Below are positions 1 through 8,725 of a stretch of 34,269 nt of DNA, piece by piece. The position numbers were made by a program, and so were the translations under genes. Position 1 is the stretch's first letter. Every line of letters starts with the position of its first letter. Origin of the DNA: an uncultured Pirellulaceae bacterium (lineage in GTDB: Bacteria > Planctomycetota > Planctomycetia > Pirellulales > Pirellulaceae); NCBI GenBank assembly GCA_938036435.1, contig CALHPU010000068.1:1-34269 (forward strand). The letters are read 5' to 3'. Below the pieces are notes generated by a model, which saw only the letters and a list, made by a program, of their open reading frames with translations, searched no databases and was not told where the DNA came from.

Positions 1-120
1 GGTCTGCGCTTCAGGCCCCGGCGGCGAAGAGGTTTTTGTCCTTTCGCCCGACGAGGGGGCTAAACCGGGCCAACGCGTCCACTAGGATCAGCCTTTTTTT
101 TCTAGCGAGGCAACTAAATA

Positions 121-430
121 CTAGCCCGACGCGCAAGCGAGGAATCCGGAAAGCCTTGGAAATATCCGCTCGCTCGCGCTTTTTGAAGTTGCACATTTAA
201 AAGCGAATTTCATTTTCTGTTTGACAAAACGCAAGTAAATCTGAATTCGCGGAGCGTTTTAGTACAAGCCCGACGCGCAAGCGAGAAATCCGAGTACAAG
301 CCCGATGCGCAAGCGAGAAATCCGAGTACAAGCCCGACGCGCAAGCGAGGAATCCGGAAATCCTCGGAAATATCCGCTCGCTTGCGCTTCGGGCTTGTAT
401 TTGAGCAACTTCAAAACTCGCGCTTCGGGC
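121..430. repeat. Composite dispersed repeat, direct plus inverted copies
   Basis: The core unit (a/t)acaagcccgacgcgcaag recurs at about 121 (degenerate), 263, 295 and 327. An inverted copy lies at about 376-402, and a partial inverted copy follows at 417-430. The left flank carries ctgaattcgcggagcgttt and the right flank gagcaacttcaaa. The same flank types and core occur at 22032-22216, so this is a dispersed element, not a local duplication. Long minus-strand reading frames and the 5' part of a plus-strand frame in this stretch are by-products of the repeat. Confidence 0.85.
261..356. repeat. 32-bp tandem repeat, three copies
   Basis: Three adjacent 32-base units lie at 261-292, 293-324 and 325-356, each beginning agtacaagcccga and ending near aatccg. 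They differ by one base in unit 2 (c to t) and one in unit 3 (a to g). No variable spacer separates them, so this is not a CRISPR array. Confidence 0.9.
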
Positions 431-457
431 TTATCGAATTGCAATTATACTCTTGGC

Positions 458-718
458 ATGCCACGACTGCACTCAACAATTCGAATTACAAGCATTGCCT
501 TGACGGTCACGCTGCTCCTTTTCGCGGCGAGCACTGCTGAAGCATGTCCAACGTGCAAGGAAGCCATTCACCAAAACGGATCAGGCGCGGCTTACGCGGC
601 CAGCATTCTGTTTATGATGAGCATGCCTTTTGCGATCATGGCGTTTTGGACGATATTGATTCTGAAACTGAGAACAAAATCCGCTCGTACGTGTCGCCCA
701 CCAGTGGAAACCGCCTAA
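458..718 (+). CDS. Small secreted/membrane protein with CPTCK motif
   Basis: An 86-residue protein. The open frame extends upstream to 305, but that part lies inside the composite repeat, so the ATG at 458 is the sensible start. The N-terminus (MPRLHSTIRITSIALTVTLL) is a signal peptide ending near the AEA at residues 26-28. Next comes Cys-Pro-Thr-Cys-Lys, then a transmembrane segment rich in Met, Phe and Ile (SILFMMSMPFAIMAFW), and a short basic tail. I recall small planctomycete proteins with the same CPTCK plus SI-FMMSMPF layout near cytochrome oxidase and SCO-type copper genes. That link is memory only and no such genes are in this window. The CxxC pair could bind a metal or be redox active. 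A TATACT box ends 6 bases before the ATG, so the transcript could be leaderless; no ribosome binding site is visible. Confidence 0.7.
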   Translation: MPRLHSTIRITSIALTVTLLLFAASTAEACPTCKEAIHQNGSGAAYAASILFMMSMPFAIMAFWTILILKLRTKSARTCRPPVETA

Positions 719-773
719 GGATTTAGATGCCCAACCGAGTAAAGATCTTCGGATGTTTCGGTTGATTGGTCAC

Positions 774-811
774 AAAAGAAAAAGATCCCCAGCACGCTGT
801 ACTCGGGACCT
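774..811 (-). terminator. Intrinsic terminator between convergent genes
   Basis: Read on the minus strand, AGGTCCC-G-AGTAC pairs with GTGCT-G-GGGATCT around an AGC loop. That gives 12 pairs with two G-U wobbles and one G-G mismatch, followed by TTTTTCTTTT. It lies just downstream of the minus-strand gene ending at 857. On the plus strand the same hairpin is followed by a T-rich stretch, so it may also serve the gene ending at 718. Confidence 0.75.
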
Positions 812-856
812 TTAAGGTTTTTCATGGTAGATGATTTGAGCTGTGCCCAGTGTTCG

Positions 857-1330
857 CTAACGCGGAACATTCACTGAAGCATTACTGCTCAATTGAGACA
901 GCAGTTGTAGCACGCCGTTAAGGTGAGCCAATCTTGGACCGAACCGGTCGACGAATTCATTCATCATGAAGTCGCTGTCGACCATGTCTTCAGCATTTTC
1001 GTTGACTTCGAACGTAATGTTCTGCAAGAACTCAGTTTGAACTTTGGACAGCGATTCGGCGGCCGCTCGGCAACGACGAGCCAGAATCGGATTGGCTTCT
1101 TTCCATTGATTTAGCTCGTTGGCACGCTGGCGCTGTGTCGCGCCCATCTGCTCCACCACCTCTTCCAGCAGTTCGTTTTGGCGATCTTGGCCGATCACCA
1201 ATTGCTGCAGCAAAGCGGTCAATTCGGAGTGTTTTTCTGACTCATCACGAGTAGGAAGAGACGATTCGCTAGCACTTTGACCAACATCGATACGAAAAAC
1301 GGGAGACATGTCCTGAGATTCGTTAGCCAT
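857..1330 (-). CDS. Conserved-looking coiled-coil hypothetical protein
   Basis: A 157-residue soluble protein with no signal peptide or membrane segment. The first 35 residues are polar and probably disordered. Residues of about 36-70 (HSELTALLQQLVIGQDRQNE and onward) show the heptad-like spacing of a coiled coil. The C-terminal half is acidic and helical, ending in a Leu-rich stretch. I do not recognise a family. The start is supported by GGAG ten bases before the ATG and by a good promoter at 1384-1412; a hairpin terminator follows the stop. It therefore looks like a real single-gene transcription unit. Function unknown. Confidence 0.75.
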   Translation of the reverse strand: MANESQDMSPVFRIDVGQSASESSLPTRDESEKHSELTALLQQLVIGQDRQNELLEEVVEQMGATQRQRANELNQWKEANPILARRCRAAAESLSKVQTEFLQNITFEVNENAEDMVDSDFMMNEFVDRFGPRLAHLNGVLQLLSQLSSNASVNVPR

Positions 1331-1383
1331 AATATTGCGACTCCAAAAGGTGGGATTTGTGTGTTTTAAATGATTTCTGCTTC

Positions 1384-1412
1384 AGTATAAACGCGGCATA
1401 GAAGAAAGTCGA
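1384..1412 (-). promoter_or_regulatory. Sigma70-type promoter for the gene at 857-1330
   Basis: Read on the minus strand: TCGACT (1407-1412), a spacer of 17, then TATACT (1384-1389). This matches the -35 consensus at 4 of 6 and the -10 at 5 of 6, about 54 bases before the ATG. Confidence 0.5.
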
Positions 1413-1685
1413 GCGCGCGGTTCATATATTCATCAAATGAAAAAAAAGGTTAAGTGCTCAAGTGTGCTGACCCACAAGGTTTTACCCTTTACGTCCAGAA
1501 CGTTCCATTTGTTCCGGTGGTGTCAGTTAATCCGAGCGTTGGGCCAGTCCACAGCCGCATCAAGACAATTTTCAGTCGCACCGATGAACGAGTCAGACGG
1601 TGAAAGTCGGGGGAAAAAATACCGGATTCATCATTGACATTCGATTCGGTGGTATTCCGCGCAGCTCCGACATCCGCAGCACGCC
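1413..1685. other. Non-coding stretch, nothing recognised
   Basis: Short frames on both strands here lack a ribosome binding site and protein-like composition. The stretch sits between a divergent promoter and the gene starting at 1686, and presumably contains that gene's promoter, which I could not place. Confidence 0.4.
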
Positions 1686-2246
1686 ATGAAAACCACTGGC
1701 GGACCGATTCTAGGACAACACGTGAGCGCTGCTGACGCACAACCTGCGAAATATGGTTTCATCACCATTGTCGAAATTCCCGAACTGGGTCACGCCGGCG
1801 GCCTGTTGGTACTCTCCCCCGAGGGTAGGCCAATTGAGTTCCACTGCACAGCGCCAGTTGTGGAAAACAAAACGCAAAAAATACTGTACGGCCAAACTTA
1901 CCCAGCGTTCTTGTTCTGTGACCAAATTGGATCAGCGCTCGTAGAGAAATCTCGCAGCAAACCGGAACTGCTGGTGACCGATCGATCAGAATTAATGCCG
2001 CTGGCAAAACGATCCTCGACCCCCGTCGTCAAACTGTGCCAGCAGATCGAGGCCGCCGCCCAAGACTCCACGGCTAACTCAAGATTTGACGTCAACGGGG
2101 AAATCATTGAGACCGACATCTCTGATCTACAACAAGCACAATGGGCGGAAGACGCCTGCCGGGCATTCGCCAAATCACTACCGCTGATTGAGCCCTTTGA
2201 ACGAATCAAGCTGGCCATTGATGAGGCCGGCGGGGGGACGCGATAA
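1686..2246 (+). CDS. Hypothetical protein upstream of SNF2 helicase
   Basis: A 186-residue soluble protein. The first 25 residues are polar. Residues of about 25-75 form a probable beta-rich domain (YGFITIVEIPELGHAGGLLV, then IEFHCTAPV, then KILYGQTYPAFLF). A helical, acidic second half has a Cys-Gln-Gln segment. I recall proteins with the GHAGGLLVL and IEFHCTAPV signatures as planctomycete hypotheticals, but know no function. It lies 126 bases upstream of the helicase gene on the same strand, so co-transcription is possible but not shown. The start lacks a clear ribosome binding site. Confidence 0.75.
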   Translation: MKTTGGPILGQHVSAADAQPAKYGFITIVEIPELGHAGGLLVLSPEGRPIEFHCTAPVVENKTQKILYGQTYPAFLFCDQIGSALVEKSRSKPELLVTDRSELMPLAKRSSTPVVKLCQQIEAAAQDSTANSRFDVNGEIIETDISDLQQAQWAEDACRAFAKSLPLIEPFERIKLAIDEAGGGTR

Positions 2247-2372
2247 AGACCATGCCTACGAGAGTTATGATTTTTTGAAAAGAGCTAACGCGCCCTTTGG
2301 CCGCTCGTCCAGTCGTCCTCACCTTAAAACTCCGCCACCAAGTTTAGGCTAGTTGAACTCGCACGACTTTGG

Positions 2373-4247
2373 ATGCCTTGCGAGCAAACTTTCCAATCTC
2401 TTGCGAGATCGGCTACCATTATGAATAGTGCAGACGAATCTTCAGCAGCCCAAAGCAACGAAGTTATGCGGATCTCCAGCATCAATCAAACGATGCTCTC
2501 GAGCCTGTCTGATGAAGTGCGATTCGAACCAACTTGCCTTGAACCAGCTCAAGGAATTGCCGTCGTCTCAGCCAGTTTCAAAAAACGCCGCTCGAAAGTC
2601 TCCAGCTATTTCTTCACCGACACCGGTGTCGAACCCTCAGCCCGCGAGAGCGCATCGACAAACACGAAAACAACTGGCTTATTGGCCAACCAATTCAACT
2701 CCGGTTTGGCGTCTACCGCATCAGAAGAGAATCATTCTCGTTCCACCAAGCCCGTCATCAGCAAAGACGATCATCGAACGCACCTGAAACCTCCGCGCGA
2801 GGTCATTAAAATGGGTGACCGGTTGTTCTATATGCTGCAACCGCCGCTGGAGTCTCTTTTGGCGGGCAGCTCGATGGAGTTTCCGTTTCCTCCATTTGAT
2901 TTCCAATACGAAGGGGTTGGATTTCTGTTTACGCGTTACAGCGCAATTTTGGCCGACGAAATGGGGCTGGGTAAGACGATGCAGGCCATCACTTCGATGC
3001 GAATGCTTCTTCGAACCGGTCACGTCAAGAACATCCTGTTGGTCTGCCCCAAACCACTGGTTACCAATTGGCAACGCGAGTTCAAAACTTGGGCTCCTGA
3101 AATAACGGTGGCTGCGGTCTGCGGTAGCAAATCAGAACGAGCGTGGCATTGGAAACACAATCGATCCATGGTCAAAATCGCCAATTACGAATTGATGATC
3201 CGAGACGAAGATCTTGTAACGGCCAATGATGTGAAGTTTGACCTTTGCGTACTGGACGAAGCACAACGTGTCAAAAACAAATCGAATTCAACCAGCAAAG
3301 TTATCCAGAAAATCAAACGCCAACGCAGCTGGGCGCTGACAGGCACTCCTATCGAAAACAGCATCGAAGACTTGGTCGGCATCTGTGAGTTTGCCTCCCC
3401 CGGCTTGGTCGCCACGGGCATGTCCGCCCGCACTGTTAAATCTAGCGTCAGTGACTTGATCCTCCGCCGCACAAAAGATCTAGTACTCAAGGACATGCCG
3501 CCGCGTTTAATGCGTGACGCTGAACTTGATCTCTCACAAGAACAGGCCGACAGTTATTTCGCCGCGGAGAATGACGGCGTTATCCGGCTTAACGGGATGG
3601 GCGAAGACATCTCCATCAATCATGTGTTCGAACTTGTGCTGAGATTGAAACAGATCTGTAACTTCGATCCCGTCACCCAGACCAGCACCAAAGTCGAACG
3701 TTTGAAGGCGGATCTTGAAGAGGTCGCTGAGAGCGGACAGAAGGCCATCGTCTTTAGCCAGTGGGTCAGCGCGATTGAAAAGATCTCTGAATCCGTACAA
3801 AAATTTAATCCGCTGCAATATCACGGCCGCATTGCTTCTAAACAACGCGATCCGATTCTCGAAGAATTCAAAAACAACCCCGACCGAACGGTGCTGCTGA
3901 TGAGCTACGGTGCGGGCAGCGTGGGTTTGAATCTACAGTTTTGCCGATACGTGTTTTTGTTTGATCGCTGGTGGAATCCTGCCGTCGAAGATCAGGCAAT
4001 CAATCGAGCTCACCGCATTGGCGCCGCTGGCAGCGTAACGATTACCCGCATGATGATGGCAGGCACCATCGAGCAACGGATCCATGAGATCTTGGAGGCC
4101 AAGCGCGAGCTGTTCAACGAAATCCTCTCCACGGATGCTCAACCGACAAATCGTGGACTTTCACGTGACGAGATTTTTGGGCTGTTCAACCTTTGCACAC
4201 CACAAGGTAAAATTAAGGTTCCCAGCAACGAAACAAAAGCGGCCTAA
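2373..4247 (+). CDS. SNF2-family DEAD/DEAH-type helicase
   Basis: A 624-residue superfamily 2 ATPase of the SWI2/SNF2 group, which moves on DNA or remodels protein-DNA complexes. All helicase motifs are visible: motif I ADEMGLGKT (about 194-202), motif II LDEAQRVKN in place of DEAH (about 293), motif III LTGTPIEN (about 323), motif IV FSQW (about 460), motif V in GAGSVGLNLQ, and motif VI DQAINRAHRIG (about 540). The first 160 residues are Ser/Thr-rich, probably disordered, and match nothing I know. No SWIM zinc domain is present. The ATG at 2421 (MNSADESS) gives a more natural N-terminus and is an equally likely start. The sulfotransferase gene follows after 41 bases, so the two could share a transcript although their functions do not obviously connect. 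Cellular role unknown. Confidence 0.93.
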   Translation: MPCEQTFQSLARSATIMNSADESSAAQSNEVMRISSINQTMLSSLSDEVRFEPTCLEPAQGIAVVSASFKKRRSKVSSYFFTDTGVEPSARESASTNTKTTGLLANQFNSGLASTASEENHSRSTKPVISKDDHRTHLKPPREVIKMGDRLFYMLQPPLESLLAGSSMEFPFPPFDFQYEGVGFLFTRYSAILADEMGLGKTMQAITSMRMLLRTGHVKNILLVCPKPLVTNWQREFKTWAPEITVAAVCGSKSERAWHWKHNRSMVKIANYELMIRDEDLVTANDVKFDLCVLDEAQRVKNKSNSTSKVIQKIKRQRSWALTGTPIENSIEDLVGICEFASPGLVATGMSARTVKSSVSDLILRRTKDLVLKDMPPRLMRDAELDLSQEQADSYFAAENDGVIRLNGMGEDISINHVFELVLRLKQICNFDPVTQTSTKVERLKADLEEVAESGQKAIVFSQWVSAIEKISESVQKFNPLQYHGRIASKQRDPILEEFKNNPDRTVLLMSYGAGSVGLNLQFCRYVFLFDRWWNPAVEDQAINRAHRIGAAGSVTITRMMMAGTIEQRIHEILEAKRELFNEILSTDAQPTNRGLSRDEIFGLFNLCTPQGKIKVPSNETKAA

Positions 4248-4288
4248 CTGGTCTGAACGGGGCTGTCTCCCGAAATGACGTTCCCTCC

Positions 4289-5458
4289 ATGAATGCCAAC
4301 AACTCTCATGGCCATCAAGGCCAGAACAAGAAACCCAAAGCCAATTGGTATCCGCCTTGGGCGCCTCGATTCTGGAACGGCATGTCTGCCGGCAGCTATC
4401 TGCAACTGCTTAAAGATAACCGCTTTCGAGTTCATCCCGCGCGGTACCCGATGATGGTCTTGGTTGGCGGATGTAGCGTGATTAACTCTTCGCTGAACCG
4501 ACTTCAGCGGGTTCTCTATTCTGCGAAAATTGGTGCAACACGTATCGAGCAACCGCCCGTATTTATCATCGGTCATTGGCGTAGCGGCACCACGCTGATG
4601 CACGAATTGATTTCGCTGGACGAGCGGTTTGCGTTTCCATCGAACTTCGAAGCATTTGTCCCACAGCACTTTTTACTAACGCGGCACGTCATGTATCCTT
4701 TGGTAAATTTGCTCATGCCACCCAAGCGGCCGATGGATGCGATGACGATGAACGCATCGTCGCCGCAGGAAGATGATTTTGCGTTGTGCTCGTACGGCGC
4801 TCCTACGCCTTACCGCCGCATCGCATTTCCCAACAACCGAGGAGACGATCACCTGCAGCTTGCTCCCGACAGAACCGACGAGAAACAAGCGCAGTCAGAT
4901 GACCAAATCCTGAAGGAATCATTGACCCATTTCTACAAATCGCTGACGTTGCGGTACGGGGGAAGACAATTGGTTCTTAAGTCACCGCCTCACACGGCGC
5001 GCATTGAACGACTAACGCAGTGGTTTCCGGGCGCGAAGTTTGTGCACGTCTCCCGCCATCCTCATAAATTGGTCTCCTCCACGATGCGACTATGGCGACT
5101 GTTGGACGAGATCCAAGGATTTCAACTGGCGCGCTACGATGACCAGTGGTTAAAGAATTACGTTTTCCAGTGCCAGAGCCTGATGTACGATTCGTACTTC
5201 CGTCATCGTGATGCTCTGCCGGAGAACCAATTGGCCGAGATCCGGTTCGAGGATCTTGTCCAGTCGCCCACCGATACGTTGCAAAGGGTCTACCAGCAGT
5301 TAGAACTCGGCGATTTCGATCCAGCACGCCCTGCGGTGGAAAAGTATTTTGCTGATCGCAAAGGACATCGTACCAATCCAGTCGAACTGGACGCGGAACT
5401 TCTGGCTGAAATCGACTCACGCTGGCGCCCGTACGCCGAAGCGTTTGGTTACCTTTAG
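4289..5458 (+). CDS. Sulfotransferase family protein (PAPS-dependent)
   Basis: A 389-residue protein of the Sulfotransferase_3 type, which moves a sulfo group from PAPS to an acceptor. The 5'-phosphosulfate loop is FIIGHWRSGTTLMHEL at about 91-106. The 3'-phosphate-binding segment is FVHVSRHPHKLVSSTMRLW at about 251-269. The N-terminal 70 residues are basic and aromatic, with a weakly hydrophobic stretch (MMVLVGGCSVI), so peripheral membrane attachment is possible. The acceptor cannot be read from the sequence. It has the opposite chemistry to the two sulfatases at 20347-23769, but these are 15 kb away and no pathway link is shown. It starts 41 bases after the SNF2 gene and converges on the TolC-like gene. 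Confidence 0.88.
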   Translation: MNANNSHGHQGQNKKPKANWYPPWAPRFWNGMSAGSYLQLLKDNRFRVHPARYPMMVLVGGCSVINSSLNRLQRVLYSAKIGATRIEQPPVFIIGHWRSGTTLMHELISLDERFAFPSNFEAFVPQHFLLTRHVMYPLVNLLMPPKRPMDAMTMNASSPQEDDFALCSYGAPTPYRRIAFPNNRGDDHLQLAPDRTDEKQAQSDDQILKESLTHFYKSLTLRYGGRQLVLKSPPHTARIERLTQWFPGAKFVHVSRHPHKLVSSTMRLWRLLDEIQGFQLARYDDQWLKNYVFQCQSLMYDSYFRHRDALPENQLAEIRFEDLVQSPTDTLQRVYQQLELGDFDPARPAVEKYFADRKGHRTNPVELDAELLAEIDSRWRPYAEAFGYL

Positions 5459-5529
5459 GGTTTCTGGCTTCCTTTTCTCGATTGAGAGGAATCTCAATAG
5501 AGGCACTCACTAGGTGAAGAAGAGTCGTC

Positions 5530-5596
5530 GGGCAGGTCTTTAACTTGCCATCTCTAACTTGCCATCTCTAAGTCCTTGGCAAGTCAAAACCTGCCC
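5530..5596. repeat. Hairpin with internal 14-bp tandem duplication
   Basis: GGGCAGGT and ACTTGCC on the left pair with GGCAAGT and ACCTGCCC on the right (5530-5549 against 5578-5596), a nearly complete 19-20 base stem. The loop side holds a direct duplication of taacttgccatctc at 5541-5554 and 5555-5568, so the second copy can compete for the same right arm. There is no T tract, so it is not a standard intrinsic terminator, although it lies between convergent genes. Confidence 0.75.
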
Positions 5597-5663
5597 CACG
5601 AGAACACTTCCATCCGAAGAATAAGTCGCAATGAGATACCAGTGCTTGGTCCAGCTTAAAAAT

Positions 5664-5728
5664 GGACTAAGCATCTTGCTTGCCACCATACTACCTTATT
5701 GGATTCGCAAGCTAGAAGCTTACGCCAC
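5664..5728 (+). repeat. 65-bp hairpin element, copy 1
   Basis: Left arm ctaagcatcttgcttgccac and right arm gcaagctagaagcttacgcc are imperfect inverted repeats around a spacer ending ggattc. Essentially the same element, in reverse orientation, is at 11048-11115. That makes it a dispersed REP- or MITE-like sequence, not a chance palindrome. Confidence 0.8.
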
Positions 5729-5817
5729 CTTAAGCGTTCTTAAATTCAAGTTGGAGCGGCCCGCATTGGCGGCCACTAAATGAGTGCAGGAGACTGCAGA
5801 AGACTGCAATTGGCGGT

Positions 5818-8715
5818 TCACTCAAAACCAAGTGGCAGCGCTGGTTCGGCATTGGGTGATAGCGGATCAAGCCTTGGCTTGAGCAAACCAGATTCGGTTT
5901 CCTCAACTTCTAAAGATCCCCGAAATAACTGCTCATTGTCTGGTGCTACGGAGGCTTCGGCAGGCGGCGTAGAGCTTTCACCTGCAACCCTATTTTGATC
6001 GATCGTTGAATTAATCGAAGTGTTGGCCGATTCAAAAGGCTCGGACACAAACTCCGCGCGATAGATACCGTCACAGAATCCACACGCGCCGTCGGTGCCA
6101 AAGATTGCCGCCGCGCGCTGCCCGGTCGATTCGTCAAACACGCCCGGGTCGATCCACTGCCCGGATGGGTCAAGTTGCATTGTCCCTAGATCAAAATCTA
6201 GACTGCGGCGAAGCACTTCGTATTGTACCCAAGATTGAACGTATTGGTCCTGTACCGAATTGAGTCCATTGATGGCTTGAGAAAGGTCGCGCGCGGTCGT
6301 TTGACCAAAGGCGCTCTGAGCCCCGGGGCGAGGTGGTTGTTCGAGACGGAATCGCGATAGCTCCACAGCGTCAATGTTGACTTGAATACTCTGGCGGTTA
6401 AGCTCGAACAGGACTTTATTGCGGTCAAGGTTCCGAACGATAAAACGTAAGTTCCGGCTGACATCGTCTTCAAATTGATAAAACGTTCTGCGCGCCTGTT
6501 GGTAGTCAATCAACGCCTCACGATAATCGTTACGCTCACTCTGCCGCACAACAGGAGCATCCACTCGTAAACCGGCCCGCAGTTGCCCCGTTTCGTAGCG
6601 GAACGAAAACGGATTGTCGCTGGCAGTTCCAATATCCCCTTCAAAAACCAAATCCACCTGCGATTCTAACTGATCGGCGACAAATTCGATTCGGCGCCAG
6701 CTATCCACCAGTCCTGCACGCGCGTTCATCCAATCTCGGCGAAAACATCTGGCAACGTCAAACGCTTGGTCGGAGGAAATTTCGACCGTTTCAATCTCAA
6801 TCACGTTCGACCGCGCTTCAGCTTGAATTAGGGCCAGTTCCAAAATTGAACCGTCAAGATCGGTCAATAAATCCGGAGTTGGACGCTGGAAACCGTAAGC
6901 GATCAGCTCTCTGACTTCGTCGCTGTCCAATTCTTTGGTTTGTTCATCCAGAGACTTCAGCTGTGTAAGTAATTTCTCGAGCCCCGTTTCGATACGCGCG
7001 AATCGCCGACTCAACGAACGTACGTTGTCTGGGCCGTTAAGGTTTTCCGATAGTGATTGAGACTTCGGGATCGACCCATCGCTGAACACTTGCGGTTCAA
7101 CCTCTGAAGGTAACTTGCCGCTGGCAATATCGCGGCGTAGCTTTTTCAAATAGGCCAATCTCTTTGGTCGGACGGACTCTAATTTCTCGATATCGCTCTC
7201 GACCACACTGACATCATCTGCGATCACCGATTTAACCATCGCCTGCGCCTTTCGGATCAACGGCTCCAACTTCAACGTCTGTTCCACTAGCGATCGGATG
7301 AATTCCTTGTCTTTCTGATTTGCATCATCGTCTCGGGGCTTATCGCGATCATCGTTTTCCTGTACTGCAAAACTATCATTCAGAGCGCTGTTCAAATCGA
7401 CAAGTTCATCGATGATGCTACCAACTTCGATTCGAAGATTGCTGACCTCCGCCAACCGACCGCTAATTGAATCATCAATGATTTTGAATCGATCCAATAG
7501 CGGATCTTCTATTGCGACCTCGAGATAAGGTGGCAATCCCAGCGACTGTTTGAAGTTGTCCAAGGCCGTTTGATAGTTGACTTTTGCATTAAGTAAATTC
7601 TGTTGTTGTTGAAAAACAGTGGCTTGGAACTGACGAACCTGAAGCGAGTCAATTCGATCTTCCTCTTGAAAGGTCCGGAACTGCTCAAGCACACCTTCCA
7701 ACAGCCGAAGGTTAAACTCCAAGTTGCGAATTTGCTGTTGCTGTTGTAGCAATCCGAAATAGCCACCCGCATTGAGACTTGCACCAGCGGCCAAACTGGG
7801 GAAGTTACCTTGCCGGTTGGGGCCGGCTCCCGGATTTCTTCCGGTGGCGATCTGCAAATAGAACCCCCGCCGAAAGCGTTCGTACTGGCGGATGTTGGCC
7901 AGCAGCGTTCGTTCGGATTGCGTTAGCGATTCCAAAATGCGCTCTCGACCGGCGCCGCGCAACAGCGGTTGAATAATCGAAAAGTCAAACAGTCCGCTGG
8001 CCGTTTGGGTATTGTTCCCCGCAAGATTCCAAATCAGTGCGTTGGCCAAACCAGCGGTGAAAGTCGCGCCTGTGATGCCCAATCGATTCAGATTAATTCC
8101 TCCGCCGTTAGCACCGAGCTCACTAGAGAGGTTGGTTGAAGACCTACCAGTTCCATCACGCAACCGCCCGGAGGTAGAAATGAACTGGTTAAATCCAGCG
8201 AATAACTGCGAATCGAATCCGAAACGTTGCAGGCTAACATCGAGAGCAGATAGATAGAGCGTTTCGCGCTGCTGTTGGAACTGCGGCGAGTGCAGCAGCG
8301 CTAATTCATAAGCACGCTGAAGTGACAAGACCGACCGTCCGTTTTCATCAACTGGCAAATAGGAAAGCCACATCGGATTTTCAACCGCTTCAGTATCGCC
8401 ATTGGCATGCCAATGCGGGTAGCCTTGGCGGTCGTCAACACGATGCATTAATCGGTGAGACGTCGGATCGTCGGGAGGTATCGGTGCGTGATCGGCCGAG
8501 AACGGATCGAACATGCGCGATTGGGGGGCGACGTCCACGCGCCCGTCGGCCGACGACCAACGCGGATCGACAGCCTTCTCCAGCACGAGGCGTCTGGCAT
8601 CGACGTCGGCTTGTCGCCGGTAAAAGCTACGATGGCACCCAGCGATCATCACGCACTGCGAGACCACCAGCGCAGCCAATATCCATCGGCAGCATCTGTC
8701 GTATTTCTGGGACAC
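5818..8715 (-). CDS. TolC-like outer membrane efflux lipoprotein, enlarged
   Basis: A 965-residue protein of the outer membrane efflux (TolC/OEP) family, expected to form the trimeric exit duct of a tripartite pump or type I secretion system. The start is GTG with AGGAG five bases upstream. The N-terminus is a lipoprotein signal with lipobox Ile-Ala-Gly-Cys (Cys27). TolC-type helical repeats cover about residues 120-420 (Gln-rich coiled coil, then SLGLPPYLEVAIEDPL) and about 625-860 (LALIQAEARSNV onward). Typical members have 420-500 residues. Here about 200 extra residues, helical and highly charged (NDDRDKPRDDDANQKDKE near 450), separate the two halves, and a further tail of about 90 residues is rich in Ser, Glu and Pro. 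No periplasmic adaptor or inner-membrane pump gene is adjacent, so the partner and substrate are unknown. Confidence 0.85.
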   Translation of the reverse strand: MSQKYDRCCRWILAALVVSQCVMIAGCHRSFYRRQADVDARRLVLEKAVDPRWSSADGRVDVAPQSRMFDPFSADHAPIPPDDPTSHRLMHRVDDRQGYPHWHANGDTEAVENPMWLSYLPVDENGRSVLSLQRAYELALLHSPQFQQQRETLYLSALDVSLQRFGFDSQLFAGFNQFISTSGRLRDGTGRSSTNLSSELGANGGGINLNRLGITGATFTAGLANALIWNLAGNNTQTASGLFDFSIIQPLLRGAGRERILESLTQSERTLLANIRQYERFRRGFYLQIATGRNPGAGPNRQGNFPSLAAGASLNAGGYFGLLQQQQQIRNLEFNLRLLEGVLEQFRTFQEEDRIDSLQVRQFQATVFQQQQNLLNAKVNYQTALDNFKQSLGLPPYLEVAIEDPLLDRFKIIDDSISGRLAEVSNLRIEVGSIIDELVDLNSALNDSFAVQENDDRDKPRDDDANQKDKEFIRSLVEQTLKLEPLIRKAQAMVKSVIADDVSVVESDIEKLESVRPKRLAYLKKLRRDIASGKLPSEVEPQVFSDGSIPKSQSLSENLNGPDNVRSLSRRFARIETGLEKLLTQLKSLDEQTKELDSDEVRELIAYGFQRPTPDLLTDLDGSILELALIQAEARSNVIEIETVEISSDQAFDVARCFRRDWMNARAGLVDSWRRIEFVADQLESQVDLVFEGDIGTASDNPFSFRYETGQLRAGLRVDAPVVRQSERNDYREALIDYQQARRTFYQFEDDVSRNLRFIVRNLDRNKVLFELNRQSIQVNIDAVELSRFRLEQPPRPGAQSAFGQTTARDLSQAINGLNSVQDQYVQSWVQYEVLRRSLDFDLGTMQLDPSGQWIDPGVFDESTGQRAAAIFGTDGACGFCDGIYRAEFVSEPFESANTSINSTIDQNRVAGESSTPPAEASVAPDNEQLFRGSLEVEETESGLLKPRLDPLSPNAEPALPLGFE

Positions 8716-8720
8716 ACCTT

Positions 8721-8725
8721 CTCCT
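8721..8725 (-). promoter_or_regulatory. Ribosome binding site fixing a GTG start
   Basis: AGGAG on the minus strand, five bases before the GTG at 8713-8715. No ATG in the same frame fits the lipoprotein signal better, so this site decides the start of the TolC-like gene. Confidence 0.7.

Noticed and set aside
261-356. Possible CRISPR array (regular 32-base repeats)
   Set aside because: The units are directly adjacent with no unique spacers and no cas genes are near.
305-457. Upstream extension of the CPTCK protein to an ATG at 305
   Set aside because: The extension is entirely repeat sequence and would bury the signal peptide inside the protein.
4977-5510. 177-codon minus-strand frame
   Set aside because: Antisense to the sulfotransferase 3' half, which has clear family motifs; composition is Arg/Pro-rich and not protein-like.
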